Below, piece after piece: positions 12,967-21,255 of a stretch of 38,549 nt of DNA. Origin of the DNA: a virus; the IMG/VR virus record IMGVR_UViG_3300025308_000331, positions 1-38,549 of that record. One strand, 5' to 3'. Made by a program: the position numbers and the translations under genes. Each line of letters opens with the position of its first letter. Position 1 is the first letter of the stretch. The notes beneath the pieces are model-generated. The model made no database searches. It was not told the origin of the DNA and saw only the letters and a list, made by a program, of their open reading frames with translations.

Positions 12967-13016
12967 ACCGAAAAGTAAAACACCAAAAGGTATTGCAAGT
13001 GATATCACCAAATGGT
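12967..13016. promoter_or_regulatory. Repressor/Cro operator region
   Basis: Three related decamers lie between the divergent regulators: ACCGAAAAGT (12967-12976), ACCAAAAGGT (12982-12991) and ACCAAATGGT (13007-13016). The centres are 15 and 25 bp apart. The two outer-right sites have the same 25-bp spacing as the pair at the leftward promoter. Confidence 0.65.
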
Positions 13017-13021
13017 AAAGT
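12993..13021 (+). promoter_or_regulatory. Rightward promoter of the cro-like gene, probably leaderless
   Basis: -35 TTGCAA (12993-12998), 17-bp spacer, -10 TAAAGT (13016-13021). The ATG at 13028 is only six bases after the -10, so transcription should begin at or next to the start codon, and no ribosome-binding site is present. The operator at 13007-13016 fills the spacer and touches the -10. Confidence 0.65.
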
Positions 13022-13027
13022 TGCTGC

Positions 13028-13303
13028 ATGGACCAATTGCTTTCGTACTTAAACGGCCTGTCACAGGAAGACAGAGAGGCTTTTGCCCGTCGTTGCGGCT
13101 GCAGCGTGGGATATCTGCGCAAAGCGGTTTCAGTAAAACAGCGCCTGGGTGAGGGCCTGTGCTTGCGAATAGGTATCGAGTCCTCTGGAGCGGTCAAGCC
13201 AGAGAGCTTGCGCCCTGACGTGGATTGGGAATACATGCGAACGGCGCTCATCGGAGAAGGGGCCGTCAAGCTCAATTCAGCAGGGGAGGCCGCAAGTGCG
13301 TGA
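13028..13303 (+). CDS. Cro/YdaS-like DNA-binding protein
   Basis: 91 aa. It has the layout of the YdaS/Cro family: an N-terminal helix (MDQLLSYLNGLSQEDREAFA), a recognition region (CGCSVGYLRKAVSVKQRLGE), and the typical end LRPDVDWEYMR. Such proteins oppose the CI-type repressor and favour the lytic programme. It is divergent from the repressor across shared operators. The start is fixed by the ATG immediately after the predicted promoter. Confidence 0.85.
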   Translation: MDQLLSYLNGLSQEDREAFARRCGCSVGYLRKAVSVKQRLGEGLCLRIGIESSGAVKPESLRPDVDWEYMRTALIGEGAVKLNSAGEAASA

Positions 13304-13368
13304 AATCCGCCCAACCAAAGTCAAAGCCGGATGGCTTGAGTCCATCCAGTCTGAGATGACGCGAATGC

Positions 13369-13635
13369 TCAGTGTTGCAAGCGGGACATCAGGGCCGACC
13401 AGTCCGGGCCCGCTGTCGAATCTCGAATTCCGGCAGCAACCTGCCGAGCGGCCATCTGGATCAGCTCGCGGTTCTTCGCTCCTTCTGGAACGTTTGCTGC
13501 GGTTTCCTCGAACGATGTGGCGAGTACTTCGCGACTCAATTCCGTTTTGTCGGCGATGACGTTGGAGAGATGCACGATGCAAAGCTGCATTCCGGCAAAC
13601 AAACCGCCAATCACGTCGAATTCTTGTTTTGTCAT
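13369..13635 (-). CDS. Small helical phage protein, unknown function
   Basis: 88 aa, start at 13635 with a near-perfect AAGGAGG six bases upstream. Sequence (MTKQEFDVIGGLFAGMQLCI, then ELSREVLATSFEETAANVP) predicts mainly helices. It runs against the flanking regulators and points at the end of the cro-like gene. No recognised domain. Confidence 0.75.
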   Translation of the reverse strand: MTKQEFDVIGGLFAGMQLCIVHLSNVIADKTELSREVLATSFEETAANVPEGAKNRELIQMAARQVAAGIRDSTAGPDWSALMSRLQH

Positions 13636-13884
13636 GGGCGCCTCCTTGGGTGTGCTGGTTGGGGTGAGAGCCGCCAGTGTAGCCAAGTGGGGCGCCCGCC
13701 TTTTCCCCACCCGCCGCCACCAAAACTGGCGTGCCCGAACGGTTGAATGTCTCCCCCTGGTCGCGCGCGGGAAGGTGCGCGGTCATTGGTACGCCGGGGC
13801 GGCGGGTGCTTTTTGCTTTGTCCATGGCTGCAGTCTGCTGGCCATGACGCGATTTGTCTTTAACAACGAGGAGGCACACCTGTC

Positions 13885-14352
13885 ATGAACGTCATTGATG
13901 CTACGACCGCTGTGGTCGACGACTATCCAGGTGGGGCGGCTTCGCTGGCCCCGAGGTTGGGCAAGGGCGCTTCAACGCTGAGTCATGAGGTGGCGGAGAA
14001 GCATGGCGCAAAGCTGGGCATTCGCACTGCTGCCCGCATCACCAAGCTGACGGGTGATACACGGATATTGCAGGCCTTCACCGAGGAGTGCGGCTACACG
14101 GGCATCTTCATTCCCCGCCTGGCGGACTCAGCGCCGGCGGACGGTGTGGAGTTCATGACCAAGATGATCAAGGAGCTGTCAGACGTGGCCACGTCTTTCG
14201 GCCAGGCCCTGGCCGACGGCAAGGTGACGCCGAACGAGCGCGATGGGTTCATGCGCGAAGCCAGTGAGCTGATGGCGGCAGTGCAGCGGACCTGCGAGTT
14301 TGTTGAGGTGGTGCACGCCAATTCCAAGCCGGCCGGCGAGGTGAAGGCATGA
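13885..14352 (+). CDS. Phage regulatory protein CII-like (CP76 family)
   Basis: 155 aa with GAGGAGG upstream. The opening matches the CP76/CII-type regulators (ATTAVVDDYPGGAASLAPRL, GKGASTLSHEV), in which the first helices form the DNA-binding part. The rest is helical (TRILQAFTEECGYTG, FMTKMIKELSDVATSFGQAL). These proteins act in the lysis/lysogeny choice and early transcription. It heads the rightward early operon and overlaps the next gene as ATGA. Confidence 0.8.
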   Translation: MNVIDATTAVVDDYPGGAASLAPRLGKGASTLSHEVAEKHGAKLGIRTAARITKLTGDTRILQAFTEECGYTGIFIPRLADSAPADGVEFMTKMIKELSDVATSFGQALADGKVTPNERDGFMREASELMAAVQRTCEFVEVVHANSKPAGEVKA

Positions 14353-14681
14353 GGCCCGCAGGCGAGATCCGGCAGGCCATCCTCCAGGCCGCGGTGGATT
14401 TGATCGAGGAGATCCGCCAGTCGAGCAAGGAAGGCCGCAAAGGCCCCACGCTGGCTGAGATAGCCGCGCGGGCTGGGGTGGCCCGCAAGGATGCACGGAT
14501 GTGCGTTGCAAATTGCAAGCGCGCCGGTGCGCTGCAGATTGTGGGTGAGTTCCGTGTGCCCAAGCGAAACCGGCCAGCAGCCGAATACGCGCCCGTGCAG
14601 CGGGGCGACTTGTTTGACACCATGCCGGCAGATTCTGGTGCAGCTGTCTTGGGCATGTTCATGCAGAGCTGGGCGAGGTAG
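14349..14681 (+). CDS. Winged-helix early protein
   Basis: 110 aa, start in the ATGA overlap with the CII-like gene. A helix-turn-helix is visible at about 36-60 (PTLAEIAARAGVARKDARMC) followed by a short wing (AGALQIVGEFRVPKRNRPA). Its position directly before the primase/helicase suggests a replication-initiation helper or a local regulator. No catalytic residues are seen. Confidence 0.75.
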   Translation: MRPAGEIRQAILQAAVDLIEEIRQSSKEGRKGPTLAEIAARAGVARKDARMCVANCKRAGALQIVGEFRVPKRNRPAAEYAPVQRGDLFDTMPADSGAAVLGMFMQSWAR

Positions 14682-14689
14682 CCGAGTTC

Positions 14690-16969
14690 ATGACCAATGG
14701 ACGTACCCCGGCCACAGATCGGGAATCCTGGCGCACGGTTCGACCGGTACCAGACGATGCACCTCAGCCTGCGTTTCGCCACTCGCACTACCAGCCGTCC
14801 GAACTGGCCGATAAATCGGTCTACATGCTCGATGGCGAACTGTTGGGTTATGTCGTGTGGTTCCGCAGCAGCTCAGGCGCGAAAAAAGCGCTGCCTCATA
14901 CCTGGTGCGAGAGTACCCGTGATGGCACCTTCAAGTGGCATTGGCGACAGTTTGATGAACCACGCCCGTTGTTCCTGGCCACGCGCGAGTTGCCAGGGCC
15001 GTGTACTGTGGTGTTGGTGGATGATGAGCCTACGGCAGGCGTTCTGCAGCAGGCGCTTGACGAAGCGGCCGATGGGGTCTACAGCGTAGTCACCTGGCCG
15101 GGCGGTGGCAAGGCGTGGCGCAAGGCGGACTGGTCCTGGCTGAAGGGGTGCGCCGTTCTGCTGTGGCCCAGCAGTGACGCGGAACATGCACCGCTGAATC
15201 GTACCGAGCGTGCGGCCATGGGGGATGACATGGCCCGCGCCATCCTGCAGCACGAAAAGCCTCTGCTGCCACTGCGTCGTCAACCCAGCTATCTTGTCAT
15301 GCGCGCCTTGGGCGAGCACCTGCGTTCCCAGCAGGCCTGCAATGTGGCTATGCTGCAGATTCCCGAGCCTGGTGCGGTGAAGCATGGCTGGAACGCGAGT
15401 GACGCCATTCTTTACGATCAGTGGCCCGGCGTTCGCCTGCTCAATTTCTTGGCCAGCGCGCAGCCCTTGCTGGATGCCGCTGAAGCCGGATCTACCCCAA
15501 CAATTGCTGCCGCGGGGGATGGTGGTGGTCGTGGCGCGCTAAAGGCCGAGGCCAGGCGATGGCAGGACTGCCTGCTGCTCACCGAGAAGGGCCTCGTCAA
15601 GGCCGTGCGTGAGAACATCGTCATCGCCATGGACGGTCTGCCGTCTGATGGCATTGAGGGGGTGGAAGAGGCGAAGGGCCTGGTGCGCTTCAATGAATTC
15701 ACCAATAACGTCGAGAAGACCCGCGCCACCCCATGGGGTACGCCGGCCGGCGTGTGGGAGGAGCACGACGAGCTGTTGATGGGTGAGTGGCTGGTGCGCA
15801 CGCAGTACCTGCCCAGCATGCCGCGCACCGCATTGGAAGAGGCGGTGCTGATGATTTCGCGCCGTAATGCCTACCACCCTGTGCGCGAGCGCATGCTGGC
15901 TTTGCGTGGCCGCTGGGATGGTAAGCGCCGTTTGCCGATCTGGCTGCAACGCTCCTGCCTGGCTGAGGACTCGCTAAGCCCGGACGATGAGAATCTGCGT
16001 CAGTACCTGGCCCGGGCGGGAACATGGTTCATCCGCGCGATGGTGGCGCGTGTGCTGCCCTTAGAGAAACGCAGCGGCCGCACATACCGGGGCCCTGGAA
16101 CCAAGTTCGATTACATGCTCGTCCTGGAGGGGACCCAGGGAGCGGGCAAGTCGAGCATCGCCGGCCTCTTGGGCGGTGAACATTTTGCAGATACCGGGTT
16201 GACGCTGGGCGACAAGGATAGCTACCAGAACATCCAAGGGGTGCTGGTATATGAGTGGGGCGAGTTGGATGGCCTGGCGCGCGCGGATCTGACGCGCGTC
16301 AAAAGTTTCATCTCCAGCTCTAAAGACCGGTTCCGCGCCAGCTTTGACCGCCGGCCGAAGGACTACCCGCGCCAAGTCGTTTTTGTCGGCACCACGAACG
16401 AGCGCCACTACCTCAGTGATCCGACGGGCAATCGTCGATTCTGGCCTGTGGCCTGCACCCGTGATCTGGATCTGGACTGGCTGAGCGAAAACCTGGACCA
16501 GATGCTGGCCGAAGCTCTGAACGACCTGGACCGAGATGCTCGCTTCTGGCCCACGCGCGAGGAGCAGCGCCTCCTGTTTGACCCTCAGCAACAGGTGCGG
16601 GTGCTACAGAACCCGCTGGAAAGCAATATCCGCCGTTACCTGTATGACCAGGATCAAAAGGTCGGCCAGTTCGGGGTGAACGGCGCGCTGCTGGAACGCG
16701 TCACGCTCATCGAGCTGCTCACAGCCATCGGCTACACCGTGGATAAGCAAACCCCGGTGCTGGCCAAACAGGTGGCGGCCGTCATGCATTCCCTGGGCTG
16801 GGAACTCAAGCGTTCCAGCAAAGCCAAGGGCGGCGATGACCAGGCTCGCCCGTACTACTACCACCGGCCCAAGGACGCGCTCGATTCGGGCGCGCCGCAG
16901 GCTACATCTTCTTCGCCCACAACGCAGGGCGATCAGCCGGAGAGGCCCGACGATGCTCCCCCATTTTGA
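14690..16969 (+). CDS. VapE-type primase/helicase replication protein
   Basis: 759 aa. The C-terminal half is a virulence-associated-E/SF3-like P-loop domain: Walker A GTQGAGKSS (about 481-489), then an acidic VYEWGELDGL acting as Walker B and RVKSFISSSKDRFRASF, with TTNERHYLSDPTGNRRFWPV as the sensor/arginine region. The N-terminal half (about 90-260) contains strand-helix units (TVVLVDDEPTAGVLQQALDE, CAVLLWPSSDAEHAP) reminiscent of a Toprim-like primase unit. It should unwind and prime phage DNA. It is the only replication enzyme visible in the window. Confidence 0.9.
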   Translation: MTNGRTPATDRESWRTVRPVPDDAPQPAFRHSHYQPSELADKSVYMLDGELLGYVVWFRSSSGAKKALPHTWCESTRDGTFKWHWRQFDEPRPLFLATRELPGPCTVVLVDDEPTAGVLQQALDEAADGVYSVVTWPGGGKAWRKADWSWLKGCAVLLWPSSDAEHAPLNRTERAAMGDDMARAILQHEKPLLPLRRQPSYLVMRALGEHLRSQQACNVAMLQIPEPGAVKHGWNASDAILYDQWPGVRLLNFLASAQPLLDAAEAGSTPTIAAAGDGGGRGALKAEARRWQDCLLLTEKGLVKAVRENIVIAMDGLPSDGIEGVEEAKGLVRFNEFTNNVEKTRATPWGTPAGVWEEHDELLMGEWLVRTQYLPSMPRTALEEAVLMISRRNAYHPVRERMLALRGRWDGKRRLPIWLQRSCLAEDSLSPDDENLRQYLARAGTWFIRAMVARVLPLEKRSGRTYRGPGTKFDYMLVLEGTQGAGKSSIAGLLGGEHFADTGLTLGDKDSYQNIQGVLVYEWGELDGLARADLTRVKSFISSSKDRFRASFDRRPKDYPRQVVFVGTTNERHYLSDPTGNRRFWPVACTRDLDLDWLSENLDQMLAEALNDLDRDARFWPTREEQRLLFDPQQQVRVLQNPLESNIRRYLYDQDQKVGQFGVNGALLERVTLIELLTAIGYTVDKQTPVLAKQVAAVMHSLGWELKRSSKAKGGDDQARPYYYHRPKDALDSGAPQATSSSPTTQGDQPERPDDAPPF

Positions 16970-17278
16970 CCAGCGAGGGTGCGCGCAAGCCGTGCGTGGC
17001 ACCGAAAAGGTCAGGGCGGCTTGCTCGGTGACGCCCATGTAGCGCCGTATCGACCGAGACCGGGCGCGCCCGGATGTCCACGTGTCCACGTGCCTGCAGT
17101 GATTTCTCAAAGCGGCGATTGGCTGTTAGAGCGGTCCATGGCGGAGCTTTGCCTCCGCGGCAGCGTGGTCCAAGCGTCCAAACGTTTGCACAGCTATGCA
17201 GACAGGCGCAGCGTGGGTGGCAGCGGGCGCGCGCGGGGTGGTGTGAATTTTGGCTTTTCAATGAAAGGACGTGGACAG
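16970..17278. other. 309-bp region without a convincing gene
   Basis: Open frames exist on both strands but look GC-driven and have no ribosome-binding sites. It holds a short direct repeat (GTCCACGT twice at about 17075-17091) and a 6-bp hairpin (17141-17146 with 17153-17158). Because it directly follows the replication protein, a replication origin or regulatory leader is possible, but no iteron array was found. The last 20 bases carry the ribosome-binding site of the next gene. Confidence 0.4.
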
Positions 17279-17626
17279 ATGGACAACAAGGCAAAAAACA
17301 ACTGGTCTTGGCTTCCTTCGGCCATGCCAAATGTTGCGGGAATGATGAAGGAAAAGCGCGCGCTCTACGGTGATGCTCACATTGACGAGTGCTGGCGGCG
17401 CGGTGTGGTGCTCGGCGAGCCGGGATGGTTCTTTGCCCGTGAGGGCCCATTGGCAGTGGGCACACCGCCGCCTGGTAAGAATGGCAGCAGCATGTTCGAG
17501 CAGATCGCGTTCGTATCTCCCGCGCTTTTACTGATCGCGGCGCGGCCTGGTTTTGTGGAAGAGGTGGTGGATGGAGTAGTCCAGCTGGTGCCTGTGGTGG
17601 AGGAGGGCGGCGATGGCACGCATTGA
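17279..17626 (+). CDS. Early/middle phage protein, unknown function
   Basis: 115 aa, start at 17279 with AAAGGA nine bases upstream. Sequence begins MDNKAKNNWSWLPSAMPNVA and continues with an aromatic and cysteine-bearing core (IDECWRRGVVLGEPGWFFAR), then helices rich in Val. No family is recognised with confidence. It overlaps the putative late regulator by 14 bp, so the two are probably co-translated. Confidence 0.7.
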   Translation: MDNKAKNNWSWLPSAMPNVAGMMKEKRALYGDAHIDECWRRGVVLGEPGWFFAREGPLAVGTPPPGKNGSSMFEQIAFVSPALLLIAARPGFVEEVVDGVVQLVPVVEEGGDGTH

Positions 17627-18044
17627 CTGGATCCAGTACCGGCTCAAAAACTGGGCGCTGTGGAAGGTGAGCGGCAGCAGCGGTGGCTTGGGCTTCTCGC
17701 GCCAGGCGGCTTTCCTCGCCATGCATGTGGACTGCAATCGGGACAGCCCGCTTCCGATCGACGACATCGACGCGGAGAAGATGGACCGAGCTGTGGAGTC
17801 GCTCAAGCTCGGCAAGGGCCACCTGTACAAGACCCTGCAGCTGCACTACATCAAGGGCATGAGTATCAGGGGCGTTGCGCAAGAGATGGCCCGCGCGGTA
17901 TCCACCATCCACGCCCACCTGGACCAGGCAGACCACGCCCTGCAGGCCTGGTTCAATGCCCAGGCAGAGGCGCGTGATCGCAAGAACGAGCGGCCGGTGT
18001 TGAAGGCAAGGCCTGGTACGCGCCCGCAGCGTGTGCGCGAGTAG
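17613..18044 (+). CDS. Putative late-gene regulator (antiterminator Q-like)
   Basis: 143 aa. The middle contains a sigma-region-4-like helix-turn-helix (YKTLQLHYIKGMSIRGVAQE, then MARAVSTIHAHLDQADHAL) with a basic tail. This arrangement, and the position just before the hairpin-rich leader of the late operon, fits phage antitermination Q-type proteins. A simple transcription activator is the alternative. Confidence 0.7.
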   Translation: MARIDWIQYRLKNWALWKVSGSSGGLGFSRQAAFLAMHVDCNRDSPLPIDDIDAEKMDRAVESLKLGKGHLYKTLQLHYIKGMSIRGVAQEMARAVSTIHAHLDQADHALQAWFNAQAEARDRKNERPVLKARPGTRPQRVRE

Positions 18045-18054
18045 TTGCAGGGGT

Positions 18055-18082
18055 TTTACTACATAGAGGTTTTAGGTACATT
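18055..18082 (+). promoter_or_regulatory. Possible late promoter
   Basis: TTTACT (18055-18060) and TACATT (18077-18082) with a 16-bp spacer, each matching four of six consensus bases. It lies between the putative late regulator and two hairpins preceding the structural genes. It is weak by sequence, as late promoters that depend on an activator or antiterminator often are. Confidence 0.35.
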
Positions 18083-18129
18083 TCAGGCAGGCTGTTTATT
18101 GGTGTCACCGCACTGATCTAACAACTCCC

Positions 18130-18161
18130 AAGCCCCTGCAGGCCGCTACTTGCAGGGGCTT
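18130..18161 (+). terminator. Leader terminator before the late operon
   Basis: 11-bp perfect stem (18130-18140 with 18151-18161), 10-nt loop, followed by TTCC. It is terminator-like with a short U tract. Placed after the possible late promoter, it could be a tR'-type terminator overridden by the Q-like protein. Confidence 0.6.
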
Positions 18162-18209
18162 TCCTCATACACAACCCAGCCGAGTGGCGCCCATGGGTTC
18201 TGTGACTAA

Positions 18210-18237
18210 AGCGCCGAGGGGTTCGCTCCTCGGCGCT
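18210..18237 (+). repeat. Second strong leader hairpin
   Basis: Perfect 10-bp GC stem (18210-18219 with 18228-18237) with an 8-nt loop and no U tract. It may be an RNA element of the late leader or part of the DNA-packaging region that usually lies near the terminase genes. Confidence 0.55.
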
Positions 18238-18311
18238 GATGTCTTAGTACCAGCAAGCGTCGATGTTCTGTTGCGAAATGCCCAGACCATCCCCTCGACG
18301 GGGAAGCCTCC

Positions 18312-18671
18312 ATGCCCATATCCGCACCACGCCCCTGCATCTACCCAGGCTGCAGCGCCCTGGTACGTGACGGCTCAGGCCGATGCGAGAAGCACCCGCG
18401 CCCTAGTTGGTCGAAGCAGCCGAATGCCCCGAAGCGCGTAACTGGACGGCGTTTGCAGGCGATGCGCGAGTCGCTGTTCAACAGAGATCCGCTATGTGCG
18501 GAGTGCAGGCGACACGGTCGTGTGCGACTTGCCACTCAGCGAGATCACAAGGTGCCATTGGCTGAAGGTGGAACTGACGACTCAACCAATGAACAAGGGT
18601 TGTGTGACGACTGTCACAAAGAGAAGACCTTAGCGGAAGCCTTGCGTGGTCGCATAAGAGCAGCAGGGTAG
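18312..18671 (+). CDS. HNH endonuclease
   Basis: 119 aa. Zinc-type HNH nuclease: CxxC pairs (LCAECRRHG and LCDDCHKEK) surround the active-site segment QRDHKVPLAEGGTDD and the Asn of DSTNEQGL. Small HNH proteins beside terminase genes take part in DNA cutting at cos sites in HK97-like phages (HK97 gp74). Its location just before the small terminase gene supports that. A start at 18312 gives a cysteine-rich N-terminal segment (CIYPGCSALV, GRCEKH) that may bind a second zinc. Confidence 0.9.
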   Translation: MPISAPRPCIYPGCSALVRDGSGRCEKHPRPSWSKQPNAPKRVTGRRLQAMRESLFNRDPLCAECRRHGRVRLATQRDHKVPLAEGGTDDSTNEQGLCDDCHKEKTLAEALRGRIRAAG

Positions 18672-18815
18672 GGGGGATGCAATCTCTGGCCGCCCTTGAG
18701 CGGAAACCGACCGCTTAGTCAAATTTTTTCATGCGGGAGTATTGGGGAGGGGGGTACCCCTCAGTCTCAGTATCGGGCTGGTGCACACGTCTGCACCTCT
18801 GTTTTGGAGATTCTT

Positions 18816-19364
18816 ATGGGGCAGCGAGGTCCGAAGCCGTTGCCGAGCAACGTGCATATGCTGCGCGGCAATGCAAGCAAGAAAGCGCTAGGTTCCCTGG
18901 TTGACGAGTTCCGCCCGGAGGTCGAGATCCCGGGATTTCCGTCATGGATATGGCCGGAGGCCAAGAAGGAATGGAAGCGGATATCGGTCGAGCTGGAACG
19001 CTATGGCCTGGTCTCGAAGCTCGATCGCGCTGCGCTGGTTCTGTACTGCCAGGCCTGGGCCAAGATGGTGTGGGCCGAGCAGATGCTCACGCGAGCTATG
19101 CAGGCTGCCGAGAGGGCAAGGAAAGAGGCTGAGGCCGCTGGCCAGGAATACACCGGCGGCGACGGCCTGATGGTCAAGACGGCTGGTGGAAACTTCACTT
19201 ATTCACATCACTGGGTGGTCGGCAAACATGCCGCTGCCGAGGTCAAGCGCTACCTGGATCTCTTCGGGCTGTCGCCATCGTCCCGCACGCGGGTGACCAC
19301 CAGTGACAACCGACAAGGAAGCCTGTTTGAGGAAGGCTCACAGGACGAATGGAACGCGCTGTAG
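18816..19364 (+). CDS. terS: Terminase small subunit (P27 family)
   Basis: 182 aa from the ATG at 18816, with GGAG seven bases upstream. It starts with the family's GQRGPKPLPSNVHMLRGN pattern and continues with LDRAALVLYCQAWAKM helices and a long charged helix. It recognises phage DNA for packaging and hands it to the large subunit. It overlaps the large subunit gene by 16 bp. Confidence 0.9.
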   Translation: MGQRGPKPLPSNVHMLRGNASKKALGSLVDEFRPEVEIPGFPSWIWPEAKKEWKRISVELERYGLVSKLDRAALVLYCQAWAKMVWAEQMLTRAMQAAERARKEAEAAGQEYTGGDGLMVKTAGGNFTYSHHWVVGKHAAAEVKRYLDLFGLSPSSRTRVTTSDNRQGSLFEEGSQDEWNAL

Positions 19365-21070
19365 AACCCTCCAGCTTCGGCGACATCGCCACGGCATATG
19401 CCGAGGATGTCGTGGCCGGGAAGATCGTAGCCTGCAAGTGGCACCGCCTGGCATGCCAGCGTCACCTAAAAGATCTTGATCGCTCGCGCAACGGCGCGAT
19501 GCCGTATGTGTGGAATCCCGAGCTGAAGGACAGCAAGGGAAAGCCGTACCACCCAGCTGAGCGGATCTGCAAGTTCGCCGAGCTGATGCCGCACATTAAG
19601 GGTGACTGGGCGGCGAAGGGCCAGCTGATTAAGCTGGAGCGGTGGCAGATCTTCATCCTGGCAAGCATCTTCGGCTGGGTGCACAAGGACAGCGGCAAGC
19701 GGCGCTTCCGCGTTGCCGATGTGATCGTGCCGCGCAAGAATGCGAAGTCCACGCTCGCGGCCGTGATTGGCCTCTACATGCTGGCGGTCGATGGAGAGTT
19801 TGGTGCAGAGGTGTACTCTGGCGCGACCTCAGAAAAGCAGGCGATGGAGGTGTTCAAGCCTGCATTGTTGATGACCCGCAGCACGCCTCGGTATAGGCAG
19901 TCCTACGGTGTTACAGCCAATGCCTCAAATCTGTCGGTTGCCGAAAACAACTCGAAGTTTGAGCCGGTGATCGGTAAGCCCGGCGACGGTGCATCGCCCA
20001 GCTGCGCGATCGTGGATGAATACCACGAGCACAAAACATCCGAACTCTTCGACACGATGAAGACCGGGATGATGGCCCGCAAGCAGGCGCTCCTTTTGGT
20101 GATTACTACGGCCGGCGCGGACATCTCCGGTCCGTGCTACCTGCACCAGGTCGAGCTGCAGAAGATTCTGGAAGGCGTAATCGAGAACGACCAGCGCTTC
20201 GGCATCATCTTCACCGTCGATGAGGACGATGACTGGACGACCGAGGCGGCGCTGATCAAGGCGAACCCGAACTTCGGCGTATCGATCGAGCGCGATGTGA
20301 TTCTGGGTGACTTGCGCGATGCCATAGCAGACCCGCGCAAGCAGAACATCTTCAAGACCAAGCACCTGAATATCTGGGTGGCGGCAGCGTCACCGTGGTT
20401 GAACCTGTTCAACCTGCAGAAGGCCGGCGACAGCAGCATCACTCTGGAGACTCAGCCGTGGGACGGAAGCGTGATCGGCCTGGACCTAGCCAGCAAACAG
20501 GACATTGCCAGCGTCGTGGTCCTGTGCTGGGCAGACGAGGAGGAAAAGCGCTACTACACAGCTATCTCGCGCAACTATGTGCCAGAGGCTGCGCTTGAGA
20601 AGCCAGAAAACGCGCACTATCAGGCGTGGGTGAATTCGGGGCACCTGATCGCTACGCCCGGCAACATGATCTCACTGTCTCAGATCGAAGAAGACGTGGT
20701 GGAAATTACGCGCCAGATCAGTGTGCGCGAGGTTGCCAAAGACCCATGGGGTGGTCACCAGATGGGCGCCAACCTGGAAGAAGAAGGCATCACTGTGGTG
20801 GACATTCCCCAGCAGGTGCGCTACCTGAGTGACCCCATGAAGGAAATTGCCGCCCTAGTTGATTCAGGGCGTTTCCATCACGATGGCAACCCGGCCTATG
20901 TCTGGATGCTCAGCAACGTCGAGGTCAAGGAAGACCGGAACGAAAACGTATTTCCTCGCAAGGCCAGAGCCAGCAACAAGATCGACGCTGCAATTGCCAC
21001 GATCGTGGCAATGAACAGGGCCTTGGCCGCAGACGGGCCGCAAGAGAAATCCTTCTGGGAAACATCATGA
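19349..21070 (+). CDS. terL: Terminase large subunit
   Basis: 573 aa packaging motor. ATPase motifs: Walker A-like VPRKNAKSTL (about 127-136) and Walker B CAIVDEYH (about 218-225). The C-terminal RNase-H-like nuclease starts at IGLDLASKQD (about 376), and a later acidic position is plausible at KIDAAIATIV. Length and motif order fit HK97-type terminases, which cut at cos sites. It ends in an ATGA overlap with a small membrane gene. Confidence 0.95.
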   Translation: MERAVEPSSFGDIATAYAEDVVAGKIVACKWHRLACQRHLKDLDRSRNGAMPYVWNPELKDSKGKPYHPAERICKFAELMPHIKGDWAAKGQLIKLERWQIFILASIFGWVHKDSGKRRFRVADVIVPRKNAKSTLAAVIGLYMLAVDGEFGAEVYSGATSEKQAMEVFKPALLMTRSTPRYRQSYGVTANASNLSVAENNSKFEPVIGKPGDGASPSCAIVDEYHEHKTSELFDTMKTGMMARKQALLLVITTAGADISGPCYLHQVELQKILEGVIENDQRFGIIFTVDEDDDWTTEAALIKANPNFGVSIERDVILGDLRDAIADPRKQNIFKTKHLNIWVAAASPWLNLFNLQKAGDSSITLETQPWDGSVIGLDLASKQDIASVVVLCWADEEEKRYYTAISRNYVPEAALEKPENAHYQAWVNSGHLIATPGNMISLSQIEEDVVEITRQISVREVAKDPWGGHQMGANLEEEGITVVDIPQQVRYLSDPMKEIAALVDSGRFHHDGNPAYVWMLSNVEVKEDRNENVFPRKARASNKIDAAIATIVAMNRALAADGPQEKSFWETS

Positions 21071-21255
21071 AAATCACCGACCTTTTTGTGCGAACCGGCA
21101 ATGCGATCGCCGCGCAAGCGCCAGACGCCCTGATGGTCGCAGGCGCAGGTGCCGTGTCCTACGGCGTGTACCTGGTCAGCGTGCCGGCTGGCTACATCGT
21201 GGCGGGTGCATTCCTGCTGGTCGGTGGCTGGCTGCTGGCCCAAGGGAGCCGCTGA
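21067..21255 (+). CDS. Small membrane protein between terminase and portal
   Basis: 62 aa with two closely spaced hydrophobic stretches (ALMVAGAGAVSYGVYLVSV, YIVAGAFLLVGGWLLAQ). It overlaps terL by 4 bp and the portal gene by one base. Function unknown; its strict position suggests a role in head assembly or DNA entry. Confidence 0.7.
   Translation: MKITDLFVRTGNAIAAQAPDALMVAGAGAVSYGVYLVSVPAGYIVAGAFLLVGGWLLAQGSR

Noticed and set aside
13296-13559. 87-codon plus-strand frame (GTG start) after the cro-like gene
   Set aside because: Mostly antisense to the gene at 13369-13635, which has a near-perfect ribosome-binding site. Only the first 25 residues look natural, so it is at most a remnant.
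16902-17936. 344-codon minus-strand frame over the gene-poor region
   Set aside because: Low-complexity His/Pro/Arg-rich translation, no ribosome-binding site, and it runs opposite two genes with better evidence.
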